Positions 37,608 to 47,148 of a stretch of 64,000 nt of DNA are shown here, one piece after another. The stretch's first letter is position 1; every line of letters starts with the position of its first letter. The notes below the pieces were generated by a model that worked only from the letters and a program-made list of their open reading frames with translations, had not been told where the DNA came from and searched no databases. Source of the stretch: Bacteroidales bacterium (GTDB lineage Bacteria > Bacteroidota > Bacteroidia > Bacteroidales > UBA10428); NCBI GenBank assembly GCA_016934395.1, contig JAFGSZ010000080.1, forward strand, positions 53,967-117,966. The letters run 5' to 3'. The position numbers and the translations under genes are program-made.

Positions 37608-38927
37608 CTATTCATATACTTTTTGATAAAACTCTGTTGGAAAATCCGCATGTAAGCGAATGGTATCTGAAAAGCCCAGGTCTTTTGATTGCTGAAGTAA
37701 CTTCAGACTTTCTTCGGTTTTATTATTTTGAAAAGCAATTACTGCTTTGAAATAAAACACATAGGGATTAATTGGCTCCGCTAATTCATAAATATCCAGC
37801 AATTTTGATACTTGTTCATTTGGGGCATTGCCTATCATGTAATTAATTACTGAAAAAAACATAATCCCTAAAAGACTCCTTGTTCGTGCATAAGAATCAG
37901 CCGTTAAAAGATTATCAGGCGATTGAATCTTCTGGTCGATTTTTATCAATTCATTTTTCCACCAAATTTTGTCTTTAGTATCAAGGGCCTGCACTAATAA
38001 GTTTTGCCTGTCAATTTCTGCCTTTAACCCTGCTTCCAGATCCACAAAATATAACTGACATTTTTCAGTGGAAAGTAATTCGGACAATTTTTGCTGAATT
38101 ACAGAGCGATCCTGGTTTTTTAATTTCAGCGCCTTTTCAATCTCTTTTAAGGCAAATAAATATTCACCGGCATTAATTAGGCTGTCGGTAAGCTGTATAA
38201 TTGCTGTTGAAGATTTTTCTTTTTCAGCCTTAATAGTGCCCGTTTTTAAAAGAATAAAATTAACAGCATCTGTCAATAAAGCCGGATCTGGCCACATATG
38301 TTTCCCTGAAAAAACTATAGTAAGAATTTTGTTATTTTTAAAAACTGCTGATTGTGGCGGATAATAATGTTCGAAAAAATTAAAATCTTTTGTTCCCGTA
38401 AGGGTTACAAGAGGGAAAGGCACATTTATCAGTTGCATGTTTCCCGGCCCGGCGCCGGCCATTATCACCCCGTCCCCGGAATGTCTGTGACAATAAATCA
38501 AAGCCAAACGTGCCCCGCCTGAAAATCCGGCGTAAATTATTTTATTGTCCGTAAGTTCAAATTGCCTTTTCACGTCCGATAATACGGCCTCAATTCTTTT
38601 TTCAGAGTCCGATTGGTTGTTCCACACATTGTCCAAACCAATTATCAGGCATGAATATTTTGTAGCAGCCGGTAAAAACTTTGTCACCGCCAACTCGCCA
38701 TTTCCACCCGGATCAAGCGCAATAATTACCGGTGTATTTTTATTTTTGCCTTCAGGTGCTATTTGTACATAATGATACGCAACAGGAACTCCGGCAGGGC
38801 TTTCTGTTTGTCTGAATTTAATTAGTTCAGTACCATTATAAGAAGGTGAAACACATGAATACAGCGATCTAAATGAAACAAGAACAAAAATTATCAGAAA
38901 AACATATAGTTTAAATATCCTATTCAT
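37608..38927 (-). CDS. Secreted alpha/beta-hydrolase (esterase-like) protein with helical tail
   Basis: The 439-residue protein has an N-terminal signal or anchor. An alpha/beta-hydrolase domain (about residues 30-235) includes TPVIIALDPGGNGE, the nucleophile elbow YAGFSGGARLAL (GxSGG, Ser near 135) and ending SGKHMWPD with the candidate His. It resembles feruloyl/PHB depolymerase-type esterases. The C-terminal about 200 residues are helical and TPR-like (EPINPYVFYFKAVIAFQNNK). Convergent with the DUF4249 gene and divergent from the sugar isomerase. Substrate unknown. Confidence 0.65.
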   Translation of the reverse strand: MNRIFKLYVFLIIFVLVSFRSLYSCVSPSYNGTELIKFRQTESPAGVPVAYHYVQIAPEGKNKNTPVIIALDPGGNGELAVTKFLPAATKYSCLIIGLDNVWNNQSDSEKRIEAVLSDVKRQFELTDNKIIYAGFSGGARLALIYCHRHSGDGVIMAGAGPGNMQLINVPFPLVTLTGTKDFNFFEHYYPPQSAVFKNNKILTIVFSGKHMWPDPALLTDAVNFILLKTGTIKAEKEKSSTAIIQLTDSLINAGEYLFALKEIEKALKLKNQDRSVIQQKLSELLSTEKCQLYFVDLEAGLKAEIDRQNLLVQALDTKDKIWWKNELIKIDQKIQSPDNLLTADSYARTRSLLGIMFFSVINYMIGNAPNEQVSKLLDIYELAEPINPYVFYFKAVIAFQNNKTEESLKLLQQSKDLGFSDTIRLHADFPTEFYQKVYE

Positions 38928-39092
38928 GGTATTAAGGTATTAAAAAGACAAGTTATGGAATTTCGGTTGCAAAATATCTTGTATTTTTTATTTAATTTCC
39001 TCTGCTTTCTTTTAATTCCTGAATAAGGAATGAAATTTTGATAATTATTTTTTTTACTTTGTAAAAAGTTGTAAAACAAAAACTGAACTATT

Positions 39093-39941
39093 ATGAGTGC
39101 TTCTTCACGCAGAAAATTCATTAAAGTTACCAGTCTGGGAGTGGCTTCCGCAACATTTGGCAGTCTGACTCTAAAATCGGAACAAAAACCCATAAATACT
39201 AAAAAAATAAAACCCGGTTTTGAACTTGGTATTGCTTCCTACACTTTCAGAAAATTCACTCTGAACGAAACCCTGGTTATGACTAACCGGCTAAACATCA
39301 AGAATCTGTCGTTAAAAAGCATGCACCTGCCTTACGAAAGTTCCGCAGCCGAAATAACAGCTGCAATTAACAGTATTCAAGAAGCCGGGATTAATCTTTA
39401 TGGAGGAGGTGTAATTTATATGAATACCGAAGATGAATTAAACAAGGGATTCGAATATGCCAAAACTGCAGGAATGTCCATGATTATTGGAGTTCCTGCT
39501 CATGAACTTCTGGAAAAAGCTGAAAAAAAAGTTAAAGAATACAATATAAAACTTGCCATTCATAATCACGGGCCTGGCGATAAATTATATCCAACAGCCG
39601 AAAGCGTGTATGAAAAAGTTAAGAATATGGACAACCGTATGGGCATGTGCCTGGATATTGGCCATGAGGAACGATTGGGCTTAGATCCTGCTTTGGCGCT
39701 TGAAAAATTCGTTGACCGGATTTTTGACATCCACATTAAAGATGTTACCGCTTCAACACCTGAAGGAACCAATATAGAAATAGGGAGAGGTGTGATAAAT
39801 ATTCCTGCATTTCTTAAAATGGTCAAAAAGCTCGGATATTCAGGAAAAGTAGCCTTTGAGTTTGAGAAGGATGAAAATGATCCTTTGCCCGGATTGGCAG
39901 AGTCCGTGGGTTATGTTAGAGGAATTTTAGATTTGATCTGA
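39093..39941 (+). CDS. Sugar phosphate isomerase/epimerase (xylose isomerase-like TIM barrel) with Tat-like leader
   Basis: The 282-residue protein begins SASSRRKFIKVTSLGVASA, an RR-type export leader, then a TIM barrel of the AP-endonuclease-2/xylose isomerase superfamily. Metal-site segments are visible: AIHNHGPGD, CLDIGHEER, DIHIKDV and VAFEFEKDEND. Exported members are often encoded with Gfo/Idh/MocA dehydrogenases and DUF1080 hydrolases in Bacteroidota sugar oxidation; those genes are here but about 30 kb away. The gene is divergent from the esterase gene. A 3-keto-glucoside or inositol isomerase is possible. Confidence 0.82.
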   Translation: MSASSRRKFIKVTSLGVASATFGSLTLKSEQKPINTKKIKPGFELGIASYTFRKFTLNETLVMTNRLNIKNLSLKSMHLPYESSAAEITAAINSIQEAGINLYGGGVIYMNTEDELNKGFEYAKTAGMSMIIGVPAHELLEKAEKKVKEYNIKLAIHNHGPGDKLYPTAESVYEKVKNMDNRMGMCLDIGHEERLGLDPALALEKFVDRIFDIHIKDVTASTPEGTNIEIGRGVINIPAFLKMVKKLGYSGKVAFEFEKDENDPLPGLAESVGYVRGILDLI

Positions 39942-39969
39942 TGATCGCAGGGTAAAATAAAAATCATTC

Positions 39970-40137
39970 TATCTTTGTTGAAATTTTTATTGAAGGTATA
40001 TTTTAAAAACATGATCGTTGCTAAAAACCGGCTAATGTTTTTCTAAAATGTATCCTCAGGATTAAAATAATCTGTATGCTATTTCAGTAAGAATTTTAAT
40101 AATTCTGTTCCCGCGGATAACAGCGGGATATTTTTTT
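39970..40137 (+). ncRNA. Possible small RNA or terminated leader before the aldo/keto reductase
   Basis: A TATCTTTG -7 box at 39970-39977 is followed about 130 bp later by an intrinsic terminator ending at 40137, and only then by the reductase ATG at 40155. The RNA between would be about 150 nt. It contains an 11-codon frame at about 40011-40046 (MIVAKNRLMFF). No -33 box is seen and no known riboswitch was recognised, so this is a tentative call. Confidence 0.3.
40109..40137 (+). terminator. Intrinsic terminator upstream of the aldo/keto reductase
   Basis: TCCCGC (40109-40114) pairs with GCGGGA (40123-40128) around an 8-base loop, followed by TATTTTTTT. It is 18 bp before the start codon, so it either ends the previous transcript or attenuates the reductase. 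Confidence 0.75.
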
Positions 40138-40154
40138 ATTACAATATCAAAAAA

Positions 40155-41339
40155 ATGCAGCAAAAAATTTTAAATTTTAATCCATCCATGGAGTACAGGC
40201 GATTTGGTAAAACCGAAGAAAAAATAAGTGTAATTACTTTAGGGGGTATGCGCTTTAAACATGGATGGGATAAACCCAGGGATGAAATTCCTTCTGATAC
40301 TATTGCGCAATGCCGGAATACGGTTGAGCTTTCGTTTAAGCATGGGATTAATCATATAGAAACAGCATATGGTTATACAAAAAGTGAACATACTTATGGC
40401 ATCGTGCTAAATGATGAATTGCAGCTTAAAAGGAACAGTTATTATTTAATGACAAAAGGAGATCCCGAAACTGCGGATGAAACCAGAAAATTAATTGAAG
40501 AACAATTAGCTGCATTAAAAACCGATTATTTTGATTTTTACGGCTGGCATGGCATAAATAATTCAGACAGGTTTTCCGTAGCCTGCAAGAAAAACGGGCC
40601 AGTAGAAGAACTGCTTAAATTGAAGGAAGAAGGCATTATTAAGCATGTTGGATTCAGCACCCATGCCCCGCTTAATATAATTCTGGATTCGATACAAACC
40701 GGGCTTTTTGATTTTGTTAACCTGCATTACTATTATTTTTTTCAGCGAAATTACGGAGCTATAGCTTTGGCTGCATCAAAAGATATGGGAGTATTTATTA
40801 TATCTCCCAACGACAAAGGCGGGCAATTATTTAATCCCCCTGATAAACTTCGTAAAATTACTTCACCGGCAACACCCATTCAGTGGAATGCCCGGTTTTG
40901 CCTTTCAAATCCTGCCATACATACACTGTCTTTTGGAGTTACGGAACCTTCGCATATTGATGAAATGACAGGAGTTTTTCCCACCTCAATCCCGCTAGAT
41001 GCCAACGATCGTAAAACGCTCAAACAATTAAACAACCAGGTATTTGCCGATCCTTATGCACTCTATGAAGGATACGATCTGGAAAATGATCCTTCAGGTA
41101 TGAATATCCCCGAATTTCTAAGGCTACGTAAATTATGGAAATGTTATGAAATGATCGATTTCTGTAGATACCGGTATAACGATTTTAATCCCTATGATCA
41201 CTGGATTAGAAGTGAACTGGCAACCGAAGAAAATTTAAAAAAAATAAACGTTCAAAAAGTGCCCGATAATATACCTTTAAAAGAAATGCTCACCGAGTGT
41301 CATCAGGCATTTTATAAACCTGAAATTAAGCATATTTAA
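40155..41339 (+). CDS. Aldo/keto reductase family oxidoreductase
   Basis: The 394-residue protein shows the AKR barrel: MEYRRFGKTEEKISVITLGGMRF, catalytic Tyr in HIETAYGYTKSE, Lys in YYLMTKGDPE, and FDFYGWHGIN with the usual His. The C-terminal about 90 residues extend beyond a standard AKR, as in the group with a C-terminal 4Fe-4S domain, but only two cysteines near WKCYEMIDFC are visible, so no full cluster site can be claimed. An alternative start at 40188 (MEYRRFG) fits the family start better than 40155, which adds 11 residues. Substrate unknown. Confidence 0.85.
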   Translation: MQQKILNFNPSMEYRRFGKTEEKISVITLGGMRFKHGWDKPRDEIPSDTIAQCRNTVELSFKHGINHIETAYGYTKSEHTYGIVLNDELQLKRNSYYLMTKGDPETADETRKLIEEQLAALKTDYFDFYGWHGINNSDRFSVACKKNGPVEELLKLKEEGIIKHVGFSTHAPLNIILDSIQTGLFDFVNLHYYYFFQRNYGAIALAASKDMGVFIISPNDKGGQLFNPPDKLRKITSPATPIQWNARFCLSNPAIHTLSFGVTEPSHIDEMTGVFPTSIPLDANDRKTLKQLNNQVFADPYALYEGYDLENDPSGMNIPEFLRLRKLWKCYEMIDFCRYRYNDFNPYDHWIRSELATEENLKKINVQKVPDNIPLKEMLTECHQAFYKPEIKHI

Positions 41340-41610
41340 ACTCCGTTTTTTCTAATACAATAAAAATTCACAATTCATTGTATTGAATCTATTTTAAAGT
41401 CATATGACCCGTTGATTACGATAACTATAACTTTTATGGGTATTTCCCGTATCATTTCACCCGTGAAGTTGATTATTCCCGGTAAAAACCAAAGATTATC
41501 AACAATAGTTGTTATTTAATTTTATTTGAACATTTCGAGGAAATTAGTAACTTTTGTCTAATTTTTGGGAATTGTTATTTTAACTATGGTTTCTCACATA
41601 AATTTAAGGT

Positions 41611-43362
41611 ATGAAAATTTTTAGCCGATTCAGTTTATTCGTATTACTTCTGGCAATTTTTACACTTTTGCCAGAGATCCAGCAATCTGTTTATGCATCA
41701 AATACAATGCTGTTAGTTCAGCAGCAGAGCGATAAAGATGCCAGATATAAAGAACATTTGCGAAAAGGTGATGAATTTTATAAAATGAAAAAATTTTCAT
41801 CTGCGATGATAGAATATGAAAAAGCTTCAGATTTAAAACCTGATGAAGAAGAACCCAAACTGAAAATGCAATCAATTGAAGCCACACTTGGCATTCGGGA
41901 GCTTGAAGAATTAAGGCGTAAAATAACTGAAGAAAAAAGACTTGAAAAAGAACGGCTTGCAAAAAAAGAGGATAAGTCTGTTAAACCTGTTGTAAAATCC
42001 GAAGATTTTGAATCCTTTTTATCCGATAAGGTTGCCACTTCTCGACTTGACAGTATTCGTAAAGCTATCTTTGAACGGTTTGCCGATACCTTGCGTGTTG
42101 TTGAAAGCGGAACCGATAAAATAGCAAAATCTGTGGTGTACACCCAAATTGCAGAAGCGTTTTCGGAGGCCGGAGATGATGAAATGTCTTTAAAATATTA
42201 CCAGAAATCCTTACAAATAGAGGTAGAATACGGTTATTTTGAAAAAGCCTCGAATATTTATGATGGTATGGCCAATGTGTATTATGTTAAAGGTGATTTC
42301 GATAAGTCTATTGATACTTATGAAAAATCAATTGATTTAAAAGAAAAAACAGGTGATAAAAAAGGTGCATCTGACGGGTATTCAAATATTGGTGTTGTAT
42401 ACGAAACTACCTATGACTATGATAATGCCATTGAGAATTACGAAAAATCTGCAGAAATAAAAACAAGCATTGATGATAAAGAAGGATTGCAAAAGGTAAT
42501 GGACAATCTGGGAAATGTTTACTACAAGCAAAAAGTCCTTGAAAGTTCCATTTTGTCATATAAAAAATCTGTTGACATTTTAGAGGAGCTGAATTCAACA
42601 GAAAGTCTTGGTCCTATTTATAATAAACTTGGTTTAGCTCATTACGAAAAGGGAAATTATGATGAAGCTGAAAAGTTTTTTAATGAATCTTCAAAGTTAT
42701 TGCACGAAGCAGGTAATGAAAAAGAAGTGGCAATGACACAAAATAACCTGGGTAACCTGTATTACATCAAAAACAGATTCGAAAAGGCCATTGATTATTA
42801 CGAAAAGTCATTAAGCCTTAAAAGTCAGGAAAAATATGATTACGGGCGATCTATTACCTTATTTAATCTGGGCAATGCTTACCGGCGAACAGGTGATTAT
42901 ACAAAAGCAACGGAGTATTATGAAGAGAGTAAGAAAATTGCAGATAAGCTTAACTTGGCCGAACTTTCAGCCAAAAACTTAAAGGCACTTGATAAAGTGT
43001 ATACAGAAACAAAGGATGAAGAAAAACTGTTTGCCCTGCGAGATGAACTTAGTAATACCGACCTGGTATTTGTGAGTATTGAAATTCCGGTATCTGAAAA
43101 TGAGATGGATTTTGAGATTGATAAAACCCAAAAGGCCATGAAACTGCTGAATGATGAGGCCTTAAACAGAAGACAATCCCAGCTTAGGGCTGCAGAACAG
43201 GTTTCTGCCGATTTATTAATCAACAATCTCAATAAACAATATTCTCAGGAACAACAAAAGAATAAAAAATTTGTAATTCTAAGCATCGCTTTAGGCTCTG
43301 TATTGGTGATATTACTCTTGCTGTTTATATTCCGCTCCTCAAAAAAGCGAAAAAAAGTCTAG
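41611..43362 (+). CDS. TPR-repeat protein, exported and C-terminally membrane anchored
   Basis: The 583-residue protein has a signal peptide (about 1-29), then a charged region, an array of about eight tetratricopeptide repeats (from about residue 185, e.g. NIGVVYETTYDYDNAIENYEKS, NLGNAYRRTGDYTKATEYYEES), and a C-terminal coiled coil with a single membrane helix at about 552-573 and a basic tail. The layout resembles Bacteroidota TPR sensor proteins that carry a histidine kinase or LuxR domain after the helix, but no output domain follows here. It probably scaffolds periplasmic complexes. It converges with the minus-strand TldE-like gene, overlapping by 4 bp. Confidence 0.8.
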   Translation: MKIFSRFSLFVLLLAIFTLLPEIQQSVYASNTMLLVQQQSDKDARYKEHLRKGDEFYKMKKFSSAMIEYEKASDLKPDEEEPKLKMQSIEATLGIRELEELRRKITEEKRLEKERLAKKEDKSVKPVVKSEDFESFLSDKVATSRLDSIRKAIFERFADTLRVVESGTDKIAKSVVYTQIAEAFSEAGDDEMSLKYYQKSLQIEVEYGYFEKASNIYDGMANVYYVKGDFDKSIDTYEKSIDLKEKTGDKKGASDGYSNIGVVYETTYDYDNAIENYEKSAEIKTSIDDKEGLQKVMDNLGNVYYKQKVLESSILSYKKSVDILEELNSTESLGPIYNKLGLAHYEKGNYDEAEKFFNESSKLLHEAGNEKEVAMTQNNLGNLYYIKNRFEKAIDYYEKSLSLKSQEKYDYGRSITLFNLGNAYRRTGDYTKATEYYEESKKIADKLNLAELSAKNLKALDKVYTETKDEEKLFALRDELSNTDLVFVSIEIPVSENEMDFEIDKTQKAMKLLNDEALNRRQSQLRAAEQVSADLLINNLNKQYSQEQQKNKKFVILSIALGSVLVILLLLFIFRSSKKRKKV

Positions 43363-45134
43363 GGGTTTTTTTGTTCACCAACCGGATTACCAACTATCGG
43401 TAATCTACCCGACAGAGGTTTTAGTGTATGTCCGATTTCGATTTCGTTAAAAAGAAATGCATCCGGTCCGGTAACGGTTACCGGTACGCCTCCTGTAAAA
43501 TAATTAACAGAGTTCCCTGCTTGTACAGATGTTTGATTTCCATTTAACATTAAATTATAGGACATTTGACGATTTGAAGAAAAAACAGATTTCCGTAATA
43601 CATTTTCAGGTATTGACTTAATAAAGGCTGATTGAATCAGGGTTTCCTTACCTGATTTAAGGTCAGCTTTATATATGTTCACAGGAAATTGGTTTTCAGA
43701 TTTTTTTAAGGGTCTGATTATTATAGCATAATCCAGGGCCTCTTCTTTTGCCTTTTGAAGAAGCATTTTTTTCAATTCATCTAACGATTTAAGTTCATTC
43801 GATAAAATTGATAAAATCCCCGGGGCCAGATTTTTCGAAATATATCCGTTAAATATTGAAAAACGGTTGTATCCGTTCGATTCGTTGATCATTCTTGTTG
43901 GCGTGCGCCCGTTCAGAAGGCTTTTTAAAACACCATTTTCAATTAAAATCAGGCTATCCGCAGGTATTACACCTTCTGCATCAACTCTGAATTTGCCAAT
44001 AGTTGGATCACCAGTTGTTTTATCCGGGTAGGTAATAATTGAAAGATTATCTGTTATTACTCGTTTATTAAGTTTCGTTTCAAACAGGTTTAATTTCTCT
44101 CCATAATACATACTTTGCTGGTTACCGTTTACCAGGGGTTCCCTATAGGCCATAAGCGTGTTGGTTACGTTAAATAACTGGTTGAACACCAGCTCAAGAC
44201 CGCTCTGCCCTTCCACTAAAACCGGACCTGAATAATTTTCGTTAAAATGTTCTGCATTTTTTGTGTCTGATAAATTTTTCACCAGCAGTAACAAGTCTTC
44301 GTGTAAAGCGCTGCCTGCCGGAAAATTTTCAGGGAAATCCGACAAATAATTAATAGACTGATTGATAACCTCGCCAGAAGTAGAATATATTCCTGCATTA
44401 ATAGACAAGTTACTTATCTGAAGGGGGATTTTTATCTGAATCCCTTCCGAATTCATAAAATATACCGTTGCAAATATACCATCGAGTGTAACATTGGATT
44501 CTACTATTTCTGCAAACGAATTAAAATCCACTGACAGGTTTTTAACGAATTCTTCCAGTATTTTTATATCCGGAATTTGTATTGGATTTTCAACAATAGT
44601 TGTAATTACAGGAACTTTCCAAAAATCATCAATTTCAAGATCATCAGGTGATAAATTATTCCGCTCAAGGGTTTTTATTTTATTATCATATCCGGTAGCT
44701 GCTTTTTTATAAATATTATTTGTAATTACCCACAGGGCCCTGCGAATACCCTGGTAATCACTATCCATTGGGAAATCGTACTCGGGAATATCCTGTTCGG
44801 GCAAGGCAACATTTGCTGAATAATTCTCATCGTTAAGTTTGTAATCTCCTACCATTACCCTGGCCGACCATGTTTTATGTTTTGTGTCAGCAGCTGAAAT
44901 AATAGCGCCCAACGAAGCATTAATATGCAGTTCGTACATATCTGCAACAGTATAACTAATGAAAAAAGGCTTATCGTAATCTTTGTATACCAGTTCCTTC
45001 ATGTTTCTTTCCAGCTCATCGTGCATTGCGCGAAATATTACATCATGGTTTATGTCTTCCTGAGCATTTAAAGCAATTGCCGGCCAGGCTGAGAGGCAAA
45101 TTAATACGGTATATAATAATTTTATTCTGATCAT
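43359..45134 (-). CDS. Secreted TldE/PmbA-like protein lacking the zinc motif
   Basis: The 591-residue protein has a signal peptide (through ALNAQ) and the same layout as its upstream neighbour: an N-terminal domain with FISYTVADMYELHINASLG, ARVMVGDYKLND and a YQGIRRALWVITNNIYKKA segment, and a C-terminal part with LVEGQSGLELVFNQLFNVTN where the HExxxH would be expected. The His-Glu zinc motif is missing, and GYNRF near RTPTRMINESNGYNRF aligns with the partner's SNGHGR. In E. coli, TldE is the non-metal partner of TldD; this is likely the equivalent subunit in a secreted version. Substrate unknown. Confidence 0.72.
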   Translation of the reverse strand: MIRIKLLYTVLICLSAWPAIALNAQEDINHDVIFRAMHDELERNMKELVYKDYDKPFFISYTVADMYELHINASLGAIISAADTKHKTWSARVMVGDYKLNDENYSANVALPEQDIPEYDFPMDSDYQGIRRALWVITNNIYKKAATGYDNKIKTLERNNLSPDDLEIDDFWKVPVITTIVENPIQIPDIKILEEFVKNLSVDFNSFAEIVESNVTLDGIFATVYFMNSEGIQIKIPLQISNLSINAGIYSTSGEVINQSINYLSDFPENFPAGSALHEDLLLLVKNLSDTKNAEHFNENYSGPVLVEGQSGLELVFNQLFNVTNTLMAYREPLVNGNQQSMYYGEKLNLFETKLNKRVITDNLSIITYPDKTTGDPTIGKFRVDAEGVIPADSLILIENGVLKSLLNGRTPTRMINESNGYNRFSIFNGYISKNLAPGILSILSNELKSLDELKKMLLQKAKEEALDYAIIIRPLKKSENQFPVNIYKADLKSGKETLIQSAFIKSIPENVLRKSVFSSNRQMSYNLMLNGNQTSVQAGNSVNYFTGGVPVTVTGPDAFLFNEIEIGHTLKPLSGRLPIVGNPVGEQKNP

Positions 45135-45163
45135 TATTTATTTCTTAATAAAGATAATATGTA

Positions 45164-46846
45164 TTAAGGCTGCGGTAATATTGGTAATACTACCTTGATA
45201 ACCGGTTGTCTCTGGGTTTCAATTTTATTCACCAGTAATGCGGGTGAAATAGTACTCACGGGAATTTGTCCCGATTCAGCCCCGCATATCCCATTAAAAA
45301 CTTCACGGTTTTCACTTGCCCCTTTTATTTCAGAAAACATAACAAGCGGCGTTCCAATAAGGTTTACGCCGCGTACCAGTTGATCCGGTCGCCCGTCAAC
45401 AAAAATTCTGTACACTTCTATGGGTGTTATATTAAAAACATTTGGACTGTATCTGGTAGTCTGTGTAAATCCACCGATTACATTTTTAAAATAATAACCG
45501 TATGTTTTCCCTTGTTTTTTACAGGCCTTAATAAGCTGCTTTCTTAATTCAGACTCAGACAATGATTTTTTACTTTCAACAAACATGTTAGATTGTCTGG
45601 ATACAGGCTGGAGACCAGACTCAGCGCGTCCATGCCCATTAGAAACATGAGTTGCCGAAATGGGTGATCGTGATAACAAATAGCCTTTTAATACCCCATT
45701 TTCGATTACATCAACTTTCTGTGCTTTTACGCCCTGATCATCATATTTATACGATCCGAATAAATCAGTATTCTTATATTTATCTGCCTGAGGATCAAAT
45801 GAAATATTGATATAATCAGGCAAATATCGTTGTCCGGTTTTATCTTTAAAAGTATGACTATCAATCATGTTCCTGAACCGATGTCCTTCTACGCGATGTC
45901 CAAAAATTTCGTGGAAAAATACTCCGGATGCAGCAGGTGAAAGAATGGCCGGACCCGAAAACGGATCGGCAAGAGGCGCATTTTTGAGTTTAACCAATAA
46001 CTCTCGAATTCGCATGAGTTCTGCTAAAATTTCTTCGTGGGCTGGCAATCCTTCAGGTGTAAATGCCGAAAAAGTTTTTTGATACGGTATCGGACTCCCA
46101 TCATTTGTAATTAATCCCCAAATAAAACTTAACTGGCAAAAATTTTGATTTTGAACTATTGAACTTCCTTCTGAAGAAACAAAATATTTTCGGTTTGCCG
46201 AATAGGTTAAATAACCCTCGGTAATAAAAATTGATGAATCTTCTATAAATAATGAAGTATATTCTTTAAGCTTTGTTTCCCAGTATTCTTTATCGATTCC
46301 TTTCTGATCATTTGGAATGGGTTCTTCAAAATAAGTTTCGGGGTTTGCTTTTGAAAAATCAGGAATTTGAGATTTTTTTAGATCCTCGGTTTGGCTTTCT
46401 TTAGCTAATACATAGGCTTCTAACGCTTTTTCATAGGCCGAATTTGTAATTCTCCATAAAATTTGTTGTATCGCCAGGGCATTATTCTCAATGGGAAGTT
46501 GTCCACTATGACCCTCCTGAGTATACATACCCATTATATTGTTGGTGATTTTATGCGTATTATCAAAGTCATAATCTCCCACCTTTAAATTCGCGCTTAT
46601 TATCCGGGCCGAACTATTATCAGATCGTATTAAGCTGCCTAATGAGGCACGAATTACAGAGTTATTCACCTCATCAACCCGGTAATCGATGTAATATACA
46701 GGATTTTCCTCAATGCTTAGTACATCATATTCTCTTCTGAGTTCCTCTTTAAGAATAGTAAATAAACTATCCTGTGCATAAATGCCCCCACTTAAACCTG
46801 CCAGAATAATACAAAGTGTAATCTGTAATTTTTTCTTTTTTCCCAT
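45164..46846 (-). CDS. Secreted TldD-like metallopeptidase with HExxxH motif
   Basis: The 560-residue protein has a signal peptide (MGKKKKLQITLCIILAGLSGGIYAQ cut here to the AQ end) and the TldD fold: YIDYRVDEVNNSVIRASLGS, LKVGDYDFDN, and the zinc site FFHEIFGHRVEGHR with His312, Glu313 and His317. The C-terminal part (SNGHGRAESGLQPVSRQSNMF, GGFTQTTRYSPNVFN) is also typical. Cytoplasmic TldD/TldE cleaves peptides in microcin and antitoxin processing; this copy is exported and paired with a zinc-less relative, 29 bp downstream. Its promoter is at 46889-46920. The substrate in the periplasm is not known. Confidence 0.8.
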   Translation of the reverse strand: MGKKKKLQITLCIILAGLSGGIYAQDSLFTILKEELRREYDVLSIEENPVYYIDYRVDEVNNSVIRASLGSLIRSDNSSARIISANLKVGDYDFDNTHKITNNIMGMYTQEGHSGQLPIENNALAIQQILWRITNSAYEKALEAYVLAKESQTEDLKKSQIPDFSKANPETYFEEPIPNDQKGIDKEYWETKLKEYTSLFIEDSSIFITEGYLTYSANRKYFVSSEGSSIVQNQNFCQLSFIWGLITNDGSPIPYQKTFSAFTPEGLPAHEEILAELMRIRELLVKLKNAPLADPFSGPAILSPAASGVFFHEIFGHRVEGHRFRNMIDSHTFKDKTGQRYLPDYINISFDPQADKYKNTDLFGSYKYDDQGVKAQKVDVIENGVLKGYLLSRSPISATHVSNGHGRAESGLQPVSRQSNMFVESKKSLSESELRKQLIKACKKQGKTYGYYFKNVIGGFTQTTRYSPNVFNITPIEVYRIFVDGRPDQLVRGVNLIGTPLVMFSEIKGASENREVFNGICGAESGQIPVSTISPALLVNKIETQRQPVIKVVLPILPQP

Positions 46847-47148
46847 TGAATATTAAGGATAACTTTCTTCGATTTTACTGAATAATTTCAAAAATAGTAT
46901 AATTTTTATTTATGTTCCAATTTTTACTGGTATTGTATACGCATCAAAATGAACTGCGTTCTTTATTAAAGCATATTTTATATATTTTAATTATAATTAA
47001 CAGATCGAATAAACTTATTATAATCCGCTAAAGAAGACTAAAGTAAAAGGTTATATTCGCAGACTTCTGAATATGAATTAGTAAAAAGATTATTGTAATT
47101 TTGATACTTTCAATTTTGTAATTACGTATTACTCAATTTCGGTTTATA
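46847..47148. other. Intergenic region between divergent tldD-like and ATP-grasp genes
   Basis: A 302-bp AT-rich region. The minus-strand promoter is near 46889-46920. No plus-strand TAnnTTTG box for the ATP-grasp gene was recognised, and nothing else stands out. Confidence 0.5.
46889..46920 (-). promoter_or_regulatory. Bacteroidota-type promoter of the tldD-like operon
   Basis: On the minus strand TTG (46920-46918) is followed after 21 bp by TATTTTTG (46896-46889), a full match to TTG-N17-23-TAnnTTTG. Transcription would start near 46882, leaving a leader of about 36 nt. Confidence 0.55.
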
